A DNA stretch of 64,000 nt from Massilia sp. PAMC28688 (GTDB lineage Bacteria > Pseudomonadota > Gammaproteobacteria > Burkholderiales > Burkholderiaceae_D), in assembly GCF_019443445.1 (NCBI RefSeq), contig NZ_CP080378.1, forward strand, positions 1,302,001-1,366,000. The letters are read 5' to 3'. The position numbers and the translations under genes were made by a program. This document shows, in pieces, positions 1 through 12,201 of this stretch (position 1 is its first letter; the number at the start of each line of letters is the position of its first letter). Under the pieces are notes generated by a model. The model saw only the letters and a list, made by a program, of their open reading frames with translations, searched no databases and was not told where the DNA came from.

Positions 1-1385
1 AAACGGTCCGGTGCCACGCAGCGAAAGCCCACCCGCCCCGCGAGCGGGGCATCGATACCGATGCCAGGGTCGCCCAGCAGCGAACGGATCTTTTCCAGGT
101 TCTGGAGCTGGCTGTCGGCGCGCAGCTGGGGGTCGCCGTGGGCATCGTAGCTGGCGCCCAGGCTGTGGGTGCCGTCCGGGCCGGGCGTGAGATAGGCTTC
201 GCGGCACAGCACGAACGGCAGCGCCGGCACCTGGCCTTGCGCCAGGTGGGTGACCTGGCCGCGCACGCTGTCCAGGGGCAGCGCGCACGTCTGGGCCATG
301 GTCCTGGCGCCGGTACCGCTGGCCACGACCACCACCGGCGCCTGCGCCAGCGCGTCGCCGGCGCTGTTCAGCACCACCCATTCGGCGCCGCCGCGCTGCA
401 GGGTGACCGGCCCCGTGCCAAGCCGCTGCGTGAGCCTGTCGCCGCACCTTGCCAGCATGGCGCGGCACACCGATGACGGCTGGGCCCAGCCAGCCCGCGG
501 AAACAGCCAGGCGCCGTCCGGTGCCGCCGATCCCAGCATGGCGCCGGCTTCGGCGCTGTCCAGCCAGCGCGCATAATCGGGGGGATAGTGGTGGGCGGCG
601 GCAATGGCGCGCTGGACGTCGGCATGGCCGCTGTCGCGCGCCAGCTGCAGCACGCCGCAGGCCTGCCCCGCAATACCGTCCAGCCCCTCCCAGTAGCGCC
701 CGGCGTACAGGAAGGCGGCGCGGGTCAGCCGCGTCATGATGTTGTCGTCGCGCGACAGCAGCGGCATGTAGATGCCGGCCAGGTTGCCGGACGCCTCGCC
801 GGCGGGATGGGCATGGCGCTCCACCAGCGTTACTTGCCAGCCGCGGTGGGTCAGGCGCTCGCAGGCGGCGGAGCCGGCAAGCCCTGCGCCGATGACAATC
901 GCGCGCCGCTCGGCTTGCGCCTGGCGCGCCCATGGCGACGGCGGCTTGCGGGTGGTGAAGCTGCCGCGCAGGCCACCATCCGGGTCCGTCATGCAGGCAA
1001 AGCCGGCGCCGGACAGTGCGTGCGTTTGCACCAGCGTGAGCGCGTGGGCCTGCAGCGCGGCCCCCGGCTCGCACAGGCGCGCCAGCGTGCGCGCGAATGA
1101 CGCATCGGGCGCATCGTCGCCGCGCAGGAAGATGGCGTTCAGGCGTGCATCGAGCTGCGCCAGGGCGCCATTCAAGGGCAGCGCGACCAGGTCGAGCGTG
1201 ATGCGGGCATCAAGCTGGGGGATGCGGTGCATGCCGGGAAGCCGGCCGGCATCCAGCGCAATGTAGTGCAGGCGCGCACTGCGCTGCGGGTCGGCGCGCC
1301 ACGCCGCGCACAGCGCTTCAAAGCGGCGGCCGTCGCCAAAGCTGCTGTCGAAAATCGTGAAATGCGCGCGGCCTTGCCAGTACAT
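1..1385 (-). CDS. mnmC: MnmC-like tRNA-modifying FAD oxidoreductase with degenerate methyltransferase half (partial)
   Basis: The C-terminus runs off the window, leaving 461 visible codons. The family makes mnm5s2U34 in the tRNA wobble position: the FAD domain removes the carboxymethyl group from cmnm5s2U and an N-terminal SAM domain then methylates. A clear FAD Rossmann motif GAGLAG lies at residues 166-171, with typical MnmC oxidoreductase sequence after it. The N-terminal part is only about 160 residues, against roughly 250 in fused enzymes. Its glycine loop reads FGDGRRF (16-22) instead of FGxGLNF, and the usual D-G-F-x-P catalytic motif is replaced by RGDDAPD (88-94). Methyltransferase activity is therefore doubtful, while the oxidoreductase looks intact as far as visible. 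The ATG is 2 bases after the tag stop, so the two genes are probably cotranscribed. Confidence 0.85.
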   Translation of the reverse strand, partial: MYWQGRAHFTIFDSSFGDGRRFEALCAAWRADPQRSARLHYIALDAGRLPGMHRIPQLDARITLDLVALPLNGALAQLDARLNAIFLRGDDAPDASFARTLARLCEPGAALQAHALTLVQTHALSGAGFACMTDPDGGLRGSFTTRKPPSPWARQAQAERRAIVIGAGLAGSAACERLTHRGWQVTLVERHAHPAGEASGNLAGIYMPLLSRDDNIMTRLTRAAFLYAGRYWEGLDGIAGQACGVLQLARDSGHADVQRAIAAAHHYPPDYARWLDSAEAGAMLGSAAPDGAWLFPRAGWAQPSSVCRAMLARCGDRLTQRLGTGPVTLQRGGAEWVVLNSAGDALAQAPVVVVASGTGARTMAQTCALPLDSVRGQVTHLAQGQVPALPFVLCREAYLTPGPDGTHSLGASYDAHGDPQLRADSQLQNLEKIRSLLGDPGIGIDAPLAGRVGFRCVAPDR

Positions 1386-1387
1386 GC

Positions 1388-1966
1388 TCAGGCACCGTGG
1401 CGAAAGCAGGTGACGTCGTGATCGTTGACCATGCCAATGCCCTGCATGTACGCATAAATGATGGTGGAGCCGACAAACTTGAAGCCGCGCCTGGCCAGGT
1501 CTTTCGAGATCTGGTCCGACAGCGCTGTCTTGGCCGGGCGCGACTCGCGGTCGAAGCGATTGACAATCGGCGTCCCATCAACAAAGGCCCACAGGTACTG
1601 GTCGAGCGAGCTGCCTTCATCGCGCAAGCGCAGGTAGGCTTGGGCGTTGGTAATGGCGGCAGCGACCTTGAGCTTGTTGCGCACGATGCCGGGATTGGCC
1701 AGCAGCTCGGCGACCTTGTCAGGCCCGTAGGCTGCAATCTTGTGCGCATCCCAGCCGTCAAAGGCGGCGCGGTAGCTATCGCGCTTGTTCAAGATGGTTT
1801 CCCAGCTCAGGCCAGCCTGCGCGCCTTCGAGGTTGAGCATTTCAAACAGGCGGTTTTCGTCGTGACAGGGAACGCCCCATTCCTCGTCATGGTAGGCGAG
1901 GTAGCGGGGATTGGCCAGGTTGGCCCAGGAGCAGCGCACGGGATGCATGGGAGTCATGTGAGTCAT
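1388..1966 (-). CDS. tag: DNA-3-methyladenine glycosylase I (Tag)
   Basis: This base-excision repair enzyme removes 3-methyladenine from alkylated DNA. The 192-residue protein matches Tag over its length. The zinc-snap ligands are visible as RCSW near the N-terminus, AYHDEEWG, and the terminal pair in NDHDVTC. The LEGAQAGLSW block carries the conserved glutamate of the base pocket, and GFKFVGST precedes the last helix. The frame stays open upstream to 2257, but homology begins only at the Cys-Ser-Trp segment. I chose the ATG at 1966; ATGs at 1972 and 1957 are also possible, and none has a good Shine-Dalgarno sequence. mnmC follows directly. Confidence 0.93.
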   Translation of the reverse strand: MTHMTPMHPVRCSWANLANPRYLAYHDEEWGVPCHDENRLFEMLNLEGAQAGLSWETILNKRDSYRAAFDGWDAHKIAAYGPDKVAELLANPGIVRNKLKVAAAITNAQAYLRLRDEGSSLDQYLWAFVDGTPIVNRFDRESRPAKTALSDQISKDLARRGFKFVGSTIIYAYMQGIGMVNDHDVTCFRHGA

Positions 1967-2031
1967 GGGCATCCAGTATAAGGGATCGGGTTTATCATAT
2001 GGCGAACCGTTCAACTCTTTCAGGAGCCGAC

Positions 2032-2487
2032 ATGTCGACCTTCGTGGCCAAAGTGGTGTGGGTGCGTGACCAGCAGCCTTTCCTTGACAACCGCTACAGC
2101 CGGGCGCACCGATGGGAGTTCGATGGCGGCCTGGCAGTGCCGGCATCGTCGTCGCCGCTGTCCGTCCCCGAGCCGATGTCCGATCCCGCCGCGCTCGATC
2201 CGGAAGAAGCGCTGGTAGCAGCGGTGTCGAGCTGCCACATGCTGTTCTTCCTGTCACTGGCCGCGCAGGCCGGCTTCGTGGTCGAGCGCTACGCCGACAA
2301 TGCGCAGGGAGTGATGGAAAAGAACGCGGACGGCAAAATGGCGATGACCCGCATCACGCTCGCGCCCCGGATTGACTTTGATGGCCAGGCGCCGTCGGCC
2401 GGGCAGCTCGCATCGATCCATCATGCAGCGCATGACAAGTGCTACATCGCCAACTCCATCAAGGCCGAAGTGGTCGTGGCAGGCTAG
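2032..2487 (+). CDS. OsmC/Ohr family peroxiredoxin-like protein
   Basis: A 151-residue OsmC-fold protein. This family reduces organic hydroperoxides in the cytoplasm using a cysteine pair. The two expected cysteines are present: C68 in SSCHM at the start of the long central helix and C137 in KCYIANS. The start at 2032 is preceded by CAGGAG at good spacing; an upstream in-frame ATG at 1999 lacks one. The gene diverges from tag and converges on the GGDEF gene, with only 15 bases between the two stops. Whether it is a true OsmC, an Ohr or a YhfA-like member cannot be decided by eye, although the SSCH motif favours OsmC proper. Confidence 0.88.
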   Translation: MSTFVAKVVWVRDQQPFLDNRYSRAHRWEFDGGLAVPASSSPLSVPEPMSDPAALDPEEALVAAVSSCHMLFFLSLAAQAGFVVERYADNAQGVMEKNADGKMAMTRITLAPRIDFDGQAPSAGQLASIHHAAHDKCYIANSIKAEVVVAG

Positions 2488-2502
2488 GCGCGCCTGCCGT
2501 CG

Positions 2503-5325
2503 TCAGGCGGCGTTCATCAGGCGCCGTGTCTTGGCACCGGCCCCCAGCTGCACATCGTCGATGCTGGTCACGAGTGTGGCTTCACCATCGGCGACGGCCT
2601 GTTCGAGCTGGTGGAGCATGCGCGGGAACAGTTCCTCATACTGGGTGTCCGGCGTGCTGTAAATGGCCGCCCAGCCATTGCGGCCGGAGCGCTTGACCAG
2701 GTACAGGGCCTGGTCGGCCAGCTCCACCACCTCCGACCATGAGAGCAGGCGCGGCTCGTTCGGCACGAAGGGAAAGCACGCAAAGCCGATGGAGCAGGTC
2801 TTTTGCAGATAGGTGCCGTCGGCCAGCATGAAGCCGCGCTGCGCCACAGCCTTGCGCATGCGCTCAGCGACCAACTTCGCGTCATCGCGATGGGTGGCCC
2901 GTGCCAGCACCAGGAATTCCTCGCCACCCCAGCGGATCAGGTAGTCCGTTTCACGGAACACTTCGCGCAGGCGCTCCTGCATCTGCACCAGTACCGCGTC
3001 GCCCGCGGCGTGGCCATAGCGGTCGTTCACTTCCTTGAAGTGGTCAATATCGACCATGAAGAACACCAGGTCCTTGCCCGGCCCGCCCAGCTCATGCTCC
3101 ATGCTGCGCAAGGGATCGTCATAGCGGCGCAGGCTCATGCCCACTTCACTGTCCACGTTCTGCAGGAAGAAGCGGCGGTTGCGCAGGCCAGTCAGCTGGT
3201 CGGTCATGCTCACGTCCTCCAGCGCGGCGTAGGCACGCTCAAGTTCGGCATTCTTCTCGACCAGCTGCGCCTGGGTGCTGCCAAGCTTGGCCAGGGTCGC
3301 GGCCACCTGGCGATAGGCCGCCGCATTATCCAGGGCAATGGCGCCGTAGGCGCACAGCGAACGGAAGATCAGCCGCTCACGCTCACCATAGGCGTCGGCG
3401 GCCAGCGACTGCACGGTCATGGCGCCAATGACACGTTCGCCAATCAGGAGCGGCACGAACAGGCGGCTGCTGGTGGCCGACTGCCCGCTAACTTCGGGCA
3501 TGCCGGGGCCGGTCATGATTTCGCGCCGCTCGCGCACGCAGCGCGCGCTGTCGCTGTCTTGGTCAGTGAGCGACAGGCGCACCGCGTCCATCGAGCGGCC
3601 GGCGTCGGTGCCAAAGGCGCAGCTCAGGCCATTGCCGTCAGCATCGATCAGGTAGATTGCAAACAGGGTGGCGTCCAGCAGCCCGTGCACGTGGCGGTCG
3701 AGCGCACGCAATACAGCCGGCGCTTCCAGGTGGGTCGTAATTTCCTGGCCAATGGCAACCAGGTGTTCGAGCGTGGCGCTGCTTTGCTTGATGACGGCGG
3801 CGCGCATCGCTTCTGCCGCAGCAATGCGGCGCTGATACGAGGCCTCGGTGCGGGCCGCGTCGGCGCGGTACTTGACCTGCATGGCAGCGTCGCGGCGCTC
3901 TGCCTCCTGGGCATGGGCCGCGTCGCGCGCAGCGCCGGCGCGCAGGGCCACCTCGTACGCGCGGGCGTGCTCGCCCACGCTTGCATACTCGCTGGCCACG
4001 GCATCAAGCAGGTCGGCCGGCACGGTATAGCCCTCGATGGTGGCGGCCACCGTCATGGCCTGGCGCAGGAAGTGCAGCGCTGCGTTGGGGCCGAACATGG
4101 GCACCGGATCGGGCACGGCGTGGCGGGTGTGGATCAGCGCCAGCACGGTCAGGGCTGCAATCTGGTTGTAGCCGTCGCCGCGCTCGCGGGCCAGCGCCAG
4201 TGCTGACTGCGCCCTGGCCTGCGCTTCCTGGGGACGGTCCAGACTGGACAGGGCATGGGCCTGGCCGCGCAGCGCGCCACTGTGGAAATCGAACTGGCGC
4301 AGCTGTTCGCCGCGTTCTTCCAGGCGAATGAAACAGTCAAGCGCGCGCGTGTAATCGCCACCGTCCAGGGCCAGGTCGCCGCGGCATTCCAGCGCCACGG
4401 CATAGGCACGCGCGCCCTGCAGGTGGGCCAGCGTGGCCAGCGCTTCGTCGAGCATCGACAAGGCCTCATTGCGCCGCCCCAGCTGCAGCAGCACCTGCGC
4501 GGTCTGCATCAGGCACTGGCCCACGCTCATGGGCCAGCCCGTGGGCCGGGCCAGCACCAGGCCGCGCTGCATCCATTCCAGGGCGCTGTCGTGCGCGTGC
4601 AGGCTGCCGTAGGCAATGCCGATGTTGGTGGCAAGGTTGATTGCGCGCCGCATCTGGCCAGTTATGCGCGCCGCGTCAAACGCTTGCATCATGGGGCCGA
4701 TGGCATGTTCAAAGTCGCATGCCTGGAAGGCACGGCTGCCTTCCAGGTCATGCAGCCAGCCCGCCACTGCCAGCGGCGCCGTGGCGCTGTCGCCGACGGC
4801 GGCAGCGCCACGGCCCTGCCCCGGATGCGCCTGATCGTCCGAAAATACGGCAAACAGAGCTGCAGCAGCCTGCAGCACGCCGGCGCGCACGGCGTCGCCG
4901 GCGTCACCTGCTGCTGCGGCAGCAATGGCCAGATCGGCTGCGCCCTCGATGGCATCGCCCCGGTCCACATCGATCCACGCCCGCAGCCAGCGCGCATCGG
5001 CACTGCCGATGGCGTCGCCCTGCTGCTCGCATTCCATGAGAGCCTGTTCGGCCAGGCCACGCGCTTCATCGAGCTCGCCCATCAGCCAGCGCTGTTCGCC
5101 TTCGACGAGCATGAGCCTTGCCTCGGCCAGGCCACGTTCGGCATCCGGACAGGCGCTGAGCAGGTCGGTCGCTTCGCGCGCGAGGGACCGGGCCAGCATG
5201 GCGTCGCGCTGGCGCAGGTGCCATGCAAGCTTGACGACATGGTGCAGCCGTGCGGGATCGTCCAGCGCGGGCAGCTTTGCCTCCAGCAGCGCCAGTTCCG
5301 CATCGCTTACAAACATGTCCAGCAC
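2503..5325 (-). CDS. TPR-GAF-GGDEF diguanylate cyclase
   Basis: A 940-residue signalling protein predicted to make cyclic di-GMP from GTP. Roughly the first 480 residues are helical, TPR-like repeats rich in Ala, Leu and Glu. A GAF domain follows at about 500-660, then a short coiled coil and a C-terminal GGDEF domain. The active-site motif is GGEEF at 800-804, compatible with cyclase activity. Five residues before it is RETD (791-794), exactly placed as an RxxD product-inhibition site. There is no transmembrane segment, so sensing is probably cytoplasmic, through the GAF ligand or a partner bound to the TPRs. No EAL domain is present. The gene appears monocistronic. Confidence 0.92.
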   Translation of the reverse strand: MLDMFVSDAELALLEAKLPALDDPARLHHVVKLAWHLRQRDAMLARSLAREATDLLSACPDAERGLAEARLMLVEGEQRWLMGELDEARGLAEQALMECEQQGDAIGSADARWLRAWIDVDRGDAIEGAADLAIAAAAAGDAGDAVRAGVLQAAAALFAVFSDDQAHPGQGRGAAAVGDSATAPLAVAGWLHDLEGSRAFQACDFEHAIGPMMQAFDAARITGQMRRAINLATNIGIAYGSLHAHDSALEWMQRGLVLARPTGWPMSVGQCLMQTAQVLLQLGRRNEALSMLDEALATLAHLQGARAYAVALECRGDLALDGGDYTRALDCFIRLEERGEQLRQFDFHSGALRGQAHALSSLDRPQEAQARAQSALALARERGDGYNQIAALTVLALIHTRHAVPDPVPMFGPNAALHFLRQAMTVAATIEGYTVPADLLDAVASEYASVGEHARAYEVALRAGAARDAAHAQEAERRDAAMQVKYRADAARTEASYQRRIAAAEAMRAAVIKQSSATLEHLVAIGQEITTHLEAPAVLRALDRHVHGLLDATLFAIYLIDADGNGLSCAFGTDAGRSMDAVRLSLTDQDSDSARCVRERREIMTGPGMPEVSGQSATSSRLFVPLLIGERVIGAMTVQSLAADAYGERERLIFRSLCAYGAIALDNAAAYRQVAATLAKLGSTQAQLVEKNAELERAYAALEDVSMTDQLTGLRNRRFFLQNVDSEVGMSLRRYDDPLRSMEHELGGPGKDLVFFMVDIDHFKEVNDRYGHAAGDAVLVQMQERLREVFRETDYLIRWGGEEFLVLARATHRDDAKLVAERMRKAVAQRGFMLADGTYLQKTCSIGFACFPFVPNEPRLLSWSEVVELADQALYLVKRSGRNGWAAIYSTPDTQYEELFPRMLHQLEQAVADGEATLVTSIDDVQLGAGAKTRRLMNAA

Positions 5326-5402
5326 GCATTTCTCCCATCATCCCGGCAAAGCGCCGGTGAGCGGGCGTTATTATTTCACAAACATCGGCGTCTGGGCGAG
5401 CG

Positions 5403-6362
5403 CTAGCGCAATAAAGCCACGGCAGCGGAAAAGCTCAGGAACGACAAGACAGTCGTGGCCAGCGTAATGCGCGCCACGTGGCCGGTATCGGCACCGTAGC
5501 GCTCGGCCAGCATGGCTACATTGTTGGCGCTAGGCAAGGCCGCCACCAGGACCAGGGCGCTCCAGGCGGCGTCATCGAGCGGCAGTCCGGCGCCCATGGC
5601 CAGGTAGCCGAGGGTGTATATGAGCGCCGGGTGGACCACCAGCTTGATCACGGTTCCGGGCGCGGCGGCGCTCCAGCCGCTGCCGGCAAGGCCGGCCTGG
5701 GCCTGGGCCCGCGCCAGCACGGCGCCAATGGTGAACAGCGCAACCGGCGAGGCGGCATCAGCCAGCATGTTTACCGTTGTCATCATGGGCGCGATCAGGG
5801 TCAGGCCCAGGCCGGATGCTGCGGCGCCCAGGAAAATACCCCAGGGCAGTGGGTTACGCACCACTGCCCCCAAGGCCTGGCCAGCGGCGGCAAGGCTGCC
5901 TTGCCCGTGCCGGCCGTGCCCGCGCCGGGACAAGGCGATGCACAGCGAACTGGTGAGGACCAGGTCCACCATCAGCGCGGCGATCAGGGGGGCGGAGGCG
6001 CGGCTGCCCAGCAGGGCCGCCAGCAGGGGCACGCCCATGAAGCCGGTATTGGGAAAGGCGGCGACCAGCGCACCGAAAGCGGCGTTGTTCCAATCCATGC
6101 CGCGCAGGCGCGCGACGGCAACAGCCAGCCCCACCGTGACCAGGGCACAGGCAAGGTACAGGCTGAACAACGCCGGCGCGAACAGCTGCGACACCGGCGT
6201 GCCCGCGCTGAAACGGTACAGCAGGCATGGCAAGCCAAAGAACAGGACAAAGGTATTCAAGCCCGGAATGGCGAGCTGCGGCAGCCAGCCCCGGCGTACG
6301 GCGATATAGCCGGCCAGGACCAGGGCGAAAAAGGGAAACGTGATGGCGACAATGGCAGTCAT
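5403..6362 (-). CDS. AEC (auxin efflux carrier) family permease
   Basis: About ten hydrophobic segments run through this 319-residue protein, beginning with the typical AEC opening ITFPFFALVLAGY. The family contains secondary transporters for organic acids such as malate and for amino-acid-like anions; the substrate cannot be read from sequence. A central Arg/Gly-rich loop (RRGHGRHGQG) separates the two five-helix halves, as usual in the family. I chose ATG 6362 because homology starts there. ATG 6386 would add eight residues, and neither has a clear ribosome binding site. Confidence 0.88.
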   Translation of the reverse strand: MTAIVAITFPFFALVLAGYIAVRRGWLPQLAIPGLNTFVLFFGLPCLLYRFSAGTPVSQLFAPALFSLYLACALVTVGLAVAVARLRGMDWNNAAFGALVAAFPNTGFMGVPLLAALLGSRASAPLIAALMVDLVLTSSLCIALSRRGHGRHGQGSLAAAGQALGAVVRNPLPWGIFLGAAASGLGLTLIAPMMTTVNMLADAASPVALFTIGAVLARAQAQAGLAGSGWSAAAPGTVIKLVVHPALIYTLGYLAMGAGLPLDDAAWSALVLVAALPSANNVAMLAERYGADTGHVARITLATTVLSFLSFSAAVALLR

Positions 6363-6511
6363 GAACGGGCATTGTAGCGCGCTCATGCCGCTGTGCCTGC
6401 TGCTCCCCTGTCAGTCAGCCGGCCGTACCCCGGGGCCACGATCTGCTGTGCGCGCGGCTGCCTGCCCCGGCCGATGACAGCGGCAGGGACAGCGGCCCTG
6501 ATGTGCCCCCC

Positions 6512-7195
6512 TTACTCTTGCTTCTCAGACGAGCCCGTCTTGCCCTGGGTGCGGCTGCTCCCCATGGAGGTGTGCTTGTGCAGCTCCTGCGCCGAGTCCA
6601 GGTGCTGGTCCACCACCGGCAGCATGCGCGCCGCCAGGGCTTGCAGATCAGGATCTTGCGCGCGCGATTGCGCCTGGCGCAGCAGGGCATGGCTGCGCTT
6701 GTGATCGGCCACGCCCGCCTCGGCCATGTAAGCACGGTCGAACGCGTCGCCCGACAGCGCGGCAAGCCTGGCCGCCTTGCGCTTGCTTGTCCTGTCCAGT
6801 TCCGTGGGGAGCGAGGCACCCTTGGCCTGCGCCAGCTGCCGGACATCCTCGAGCGCTTTGGTATGGTCGTCGATCATGCGCTGGGCGAAGGTTTTCACCT
6901 CGTCGCTGCCGGTTTTGGCCTGCGCCATGCGGCCGGCTTCGATCTCCGCCATATGATTGATGGCCATGGTCTTGAGCATGCGCTGATCGGCTGCATTGAG
7001 CTTGCCGGCCGACGGTGTGCTGGCCGGTTGCGCGCCGGCCGCCTGCCCCGGGGCGCCGCTTTGCCCCGCCGCGCCTGCCTGGCCTGCGCTGCCGCTCTGG
7101 CGGCCCGCCCCCTGGGCACCGGCACTGAACACTGCACCGAGCGCGACCAGGACAGCCACGGCCAGCGCTCCCTTCTTGAAATGGCTCTTCAGCAT
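6512..7195 (-). CDS. DUF4142 domain exported protein
   Basis: A 227-residue exported protein with a basic start (MLKSHFKKG), a hydrophobic core and a likely signal cleavage near residue 28. A Gly/Gln/Ala-rich low-complexity stretch follows, then a helical DUF4142 domain recognisable from its ferritin-like blocks (MLKTMAINHMAEIEAG, AQRMIDDHTKALEDV). DUF4142 proteins are periplasmic or envelope proteins of unknown function, often stress-induced. AAGGAG before ATG 7195 fixes the start; the frame stays open upstream but runs through the neighbouring gene's terminator. The tail is rich in Lys, Ser and Gln. Confidence 0.85.
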   Translation of the reverse strand: MLKSHFKKGALAVAVLVALGAVFSAGAQGAGRQSGSAGQAGAAGQSGAPGQAAGAQPASTPSAGKLNAADQRMLKTMAINHMAEIEAGRMAQAKTGSDEVKTFAQRMIDDHTKALEDVRQLAQAKGASLPTELDRTSKRKAARLAALSGDAFDRAYMAEAGVADHKRSHALLRQAQSRAQDPDLQALAARMLPVVDQHLDSAQELHKHTSMGSSRTQGKTGSSEKQE

Positions 7196-7278
7196 GTCGT
7201 TCTCCTTCGTGGATTGGGATGGTGCGCTTTTTGACACGCCGCCCCGCCGCGAGTTCAACACCGCACCGCGTTCGCCCA

Positions 7279-7317
7279 TAAAAAAAGCAATGATTCCCTG
7301 TTTGAGAACCATTGCTT
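7279..7317 (-). terminator. Rho-independent terminator of the sugar MFS gene
   Basis: On the minus strand an AAGCAATG / CATTGCTT stem is followed directly by a run of T. It lies 19 bases after the stop of the MFS gene and ends the GH3-glk-MFS unit. Confidence 0.8.
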
Positions 7318-7335
7318 CGACAGCGTCATGCGCTC

Positions 7336-8631
7336 TTACGCCTTGTCGTACATGCCGGCAAAGCGCAGCCCGTAGTACAGGATAAAGATATAGCAAGCTG
7401 CAGGCACCAAAAATGACAGTTGCAGCCCGATGCTGTCGGCCAAAAAGCCCTGCGCAAACGGCACCAGCGCACCACCGACGATCGCCATGCACAGGATGCC
7501 GGACCCCTGCCCCGTCAGGGCGCCGAGCTTGTTCAGTGCCATGCTGAAGATGGTGGGGAACATGATCGAGTTGCACAGACCCACCGCCAGGATCGCCCAC
7601 ATCGCCACTTTTCCGCTGGAAAAAGTCGCCAGCAAAATCAGGGCAATGGAACAGGCAGCATTAAAGGCCAGCGCCTTGCCAGGGCTGACGTAGCGCATCA
7701 CGGCAAAGCCGATGAAGCGTCCCACCATGGCGCCACCCCAGTAAAAGCTGACGTACTTGGCAGCGTCCGCGTGCGACAGCCCGGCAATCGACGGTTCGGC
7801 CATGAAATTGATCAGGAAGCTGCCGATACTGACTTCGCCGCCCACATACAGGAAGATACCGACCGCGCCCAGCACCAGGTGCGGATGGGACAGGGCAGAC
7901 CCTGCGCCATCCCTGGCCGCCAGGCTTCCTACCGGCTCGGCATGCGTGATCTTTGGCAGGCGCGCCATGGCAAACGTCACCGCCAGCGCCAGCAAGGCGC
8001 CAGCCAGTGCCAGGTAAGGCCCCTGCACCATGGACGCTTCCCTGGCACGGTAGGCGGCCTGCTCGGCCGCAGGCAGCTGCGCCAGCTCTTGCGCGCCCAG
8101 TACCACGCCGCCCAGAATCAGCATGCCGCCCAGCGTCGGCGCCACGGTGGTGCCGAGGGAATTGAACGCCTGGGTCAGGGTGAGGCGACTGGAAGCGGTC
8201 TGCGGATCACCCAGTTCGGTCACATAGGGATTGGCCGCCACCTGCAGGATGGTGATGCCGGAGGCCATGACGAACAGCGCCAGCAGGAACACGGCATAAC
8301 TGGACGTGGCAGCGGGATAGAACATGGCGCAGCCGGCGGCGGCAATTACCAGGCCCGTCACGGCGCCGTTCTGATAGCCGATCTTCTTGATCAGGATGCC
8401 GGCCGGCAGGGACACCACGAAGTAGGCGCCAAAAAAGCAGAACTGCACCAGCATCGCCTGTACGTAGGTGAGGGTGTACACCGACTTCAGGTGCGGAATG
8501 AGCACGTCGTTGAGCGAGGTCAGAAGGCCCCACATGAAAAACAGGATGGTGACGATGATGAGCGGCCCGGTATTGCTGCCCTGCCCGGCCTGCGTGCTGC
8601 GCAGCGCCGCCGGCTGTGATACGTGTTCCAT
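7336..8631 (-). CDS. Sugar MFS transporter, FucP/GluP-like
   Basis: A 431-residue, twelve-helix major facilitator of the fucose/glucose-galactose:H+ symporter family. Family features are [19 protein letters not shown] in the first helix region and the [12 protein letters not shown] block that characterises FucP/GluP proteins. It follows glk by 20 bases and the secreted GH3 glucosidase before that, so glucose, or a closely related sugar released by the glucosidase, is the likely substrate, brought in unphosphorylated and passed to glucokinase. The specificity is inferred from this context. Confidence 0.9.
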   Translation of the reverse strand: MEHVSQPAALRSTQAGQGSNTGPLIIVTILFFMWGLLTSLNDVLIPHLKSVYTLTYVQAMLVQFCFFGAYFVVSLPAGILIKKIGYQNGAVTGLVIAAAGCAMFYPAATSSYAVFLLALFVMASGITILQVAANPYVTELGDPQTASSRLTLTQAFNSLGTTVAPTLGGMLILGGVVLGAQELAQLPAAEQAAYRAREASMVQGPYLALAGALLALAVTFAMARLPKITHAEPVGSLAARDGAGSALSHPHLVLGAVGIFLYVGGEVSIGSFLINFMAEPSIAGLSHADAAKYVSFYWGGAMVGRFIGFAVMRYVSPGKALAFNAACSIALILLATFSSGKVAMWAILAVGLCNSIMFPTIFSMALNKLGALTGQGSGILCMAIVGGALVPFAQGFLADSIGLQLSFLVPAACYIFILYYGLRFAGMYDKA

Positions 8632-8651
8632 GGTTTGGTCTCCTTTGGTTA

Positions 8652-9625
8652 TCAGTGCCGGTGGACCGGCTGTTCGGACAATATTGCCGACACGCCGAGG
8701 AAGGCCGGGTATTGTTCTGTGATCAAAAACGTGGGTATCCGTTCAAGGTATGGCTGCAGCCGGCCCTTGGCTTCAAAGCGCGCCCTGAACGGCGACTGGG
8801 CAAACAGGTGCCCCAGGCGCGGCACGATGCCGCCGCCAATGTACATGCCGCCAGTGGCGCCCAGGGTCAGCGCCACGCTGCCGGCCACCGATCCCAGTAC
8901 AGCACAAAAGCAATCGACCGTGCGCACGCAAGCGGCATCCATGCCCGCCAGCGCCTGTTCGGTGATGAGCGCCGCGCTCTTTTCCTGCCCCGACAGGACG
9001 CGGTAGATCAGCTCAAGACCGGGGCCCGACAGCAGCCGCTCGGCCGACGCGTGGCCATACTGACGCCACAGTGCCTGCATGATGGCGATCTCGGTGTCAT
9101 CCCCGGGCGCGAAGCTGGCGTGACCGCCTTCGCTCGCCAATGGCGCCCAGCGCCCGTCCACCGGGACAATGCCGGATACCCCCAGGCCGGTCCCAGGGCC
9201 GATCAGGCCAATGGTGCGGCCCGGCAGCTCCACCCCGCCGCCGATGCGCGTGCGCTGCGATGGACGCAGGTGCGGCAGCGCCATGGCCAGCGCCGTAAAA
9301 TCATTCACCACCAGCAGCGTGGACAAGTCCAGTTCCTCGCGCAGGGCAGCGGTGGAAAAGCTCCACGAGTGATTGGTCATCTTTACGCTGTCGCCATCGA
9401 CCGGGTTGGCGATGGCGATGGCCGCGTGCCTGATCCCGGCGGCGTGTTCGCCAACCGCACCCAGGTAGCATGCGGCGGCCGCGCCGAGTGATGAATAGCC
9501 GCTGCAAGGCAGGACAGCCACCGCCTCGAACTGGCGCGGAGCGGTTTCGATGGCGAAGCGGGCATTGGTGCCGCCCACATCGGCCAGCAGGCGCGGCCCG
9601 TCCACAAAGCGCGCGGTCTCGGTGA

Positions 9626-9629
<4 letters not shown>
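8652..9629 (-). CDS. glk: Glucokinase (ROK-independent Glk family)
   Basis: A 325-residue bacterial glucokinase that phosphorylates cytoplasmic glucose with ATP. The N-terminal phosphate loop [10 protein letters not shown] and the [10 protein letters not shown] nucleotide-binding segment are intact, as is the catalytic region around [12 protein letters not shown]. Its ATG overlaps the stop of the GH3 gene by four bases (ATGA), indicating translational coupling. The unit therefore releases glucose outside the cytoplasm, imports it and activates it. Confidence 0.95.
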
Positions 9630-12109
<2,480 letters not shown>

Positions 12110-12146
12110 GGTCTTTTGCGAGGTCGGTTGGGTGAACAGGCACTAC

Positions 12147-12164
12147 ATTGGAAGCGATTCCAAT
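12147..12164. promoter_or_regulatory. LacI-type operator of the GH3-glk-MFS unit
   Basis: The 18-bp near-palindrome ATTGGAAGCGATTCCAAT has the central CG and arm spacing usual for LacI-family sites. It starts 38 bp before the GH3 ATG and lies just downstream of the -10, over the predicted transcription start. A 15/18 match lies at 16082-16099. The adjacent lacI gene product is the obvious ligand. Confidence 0.75.
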
Positions 12165-12172
12165 CGGGCTTC

Positions 12173-12201
12173 ATATTGCGGCGTCGGGCTTTCTTTGTCA
12201 A
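12173..12201 (-). promoter_or_regulatory. Promoter of the GH3-glk-MFS unit
   Basis: Minus strand: TTGACA (12196-12201), a 17-bp spacer, then CAATAT (12173-12178). The -35 is perfect and the -10 is weak. The -35 overlaps the stop codon of lacI, so the glucosidase unit can be transcribed separately from the ABC operon. Confidence 0.5.
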
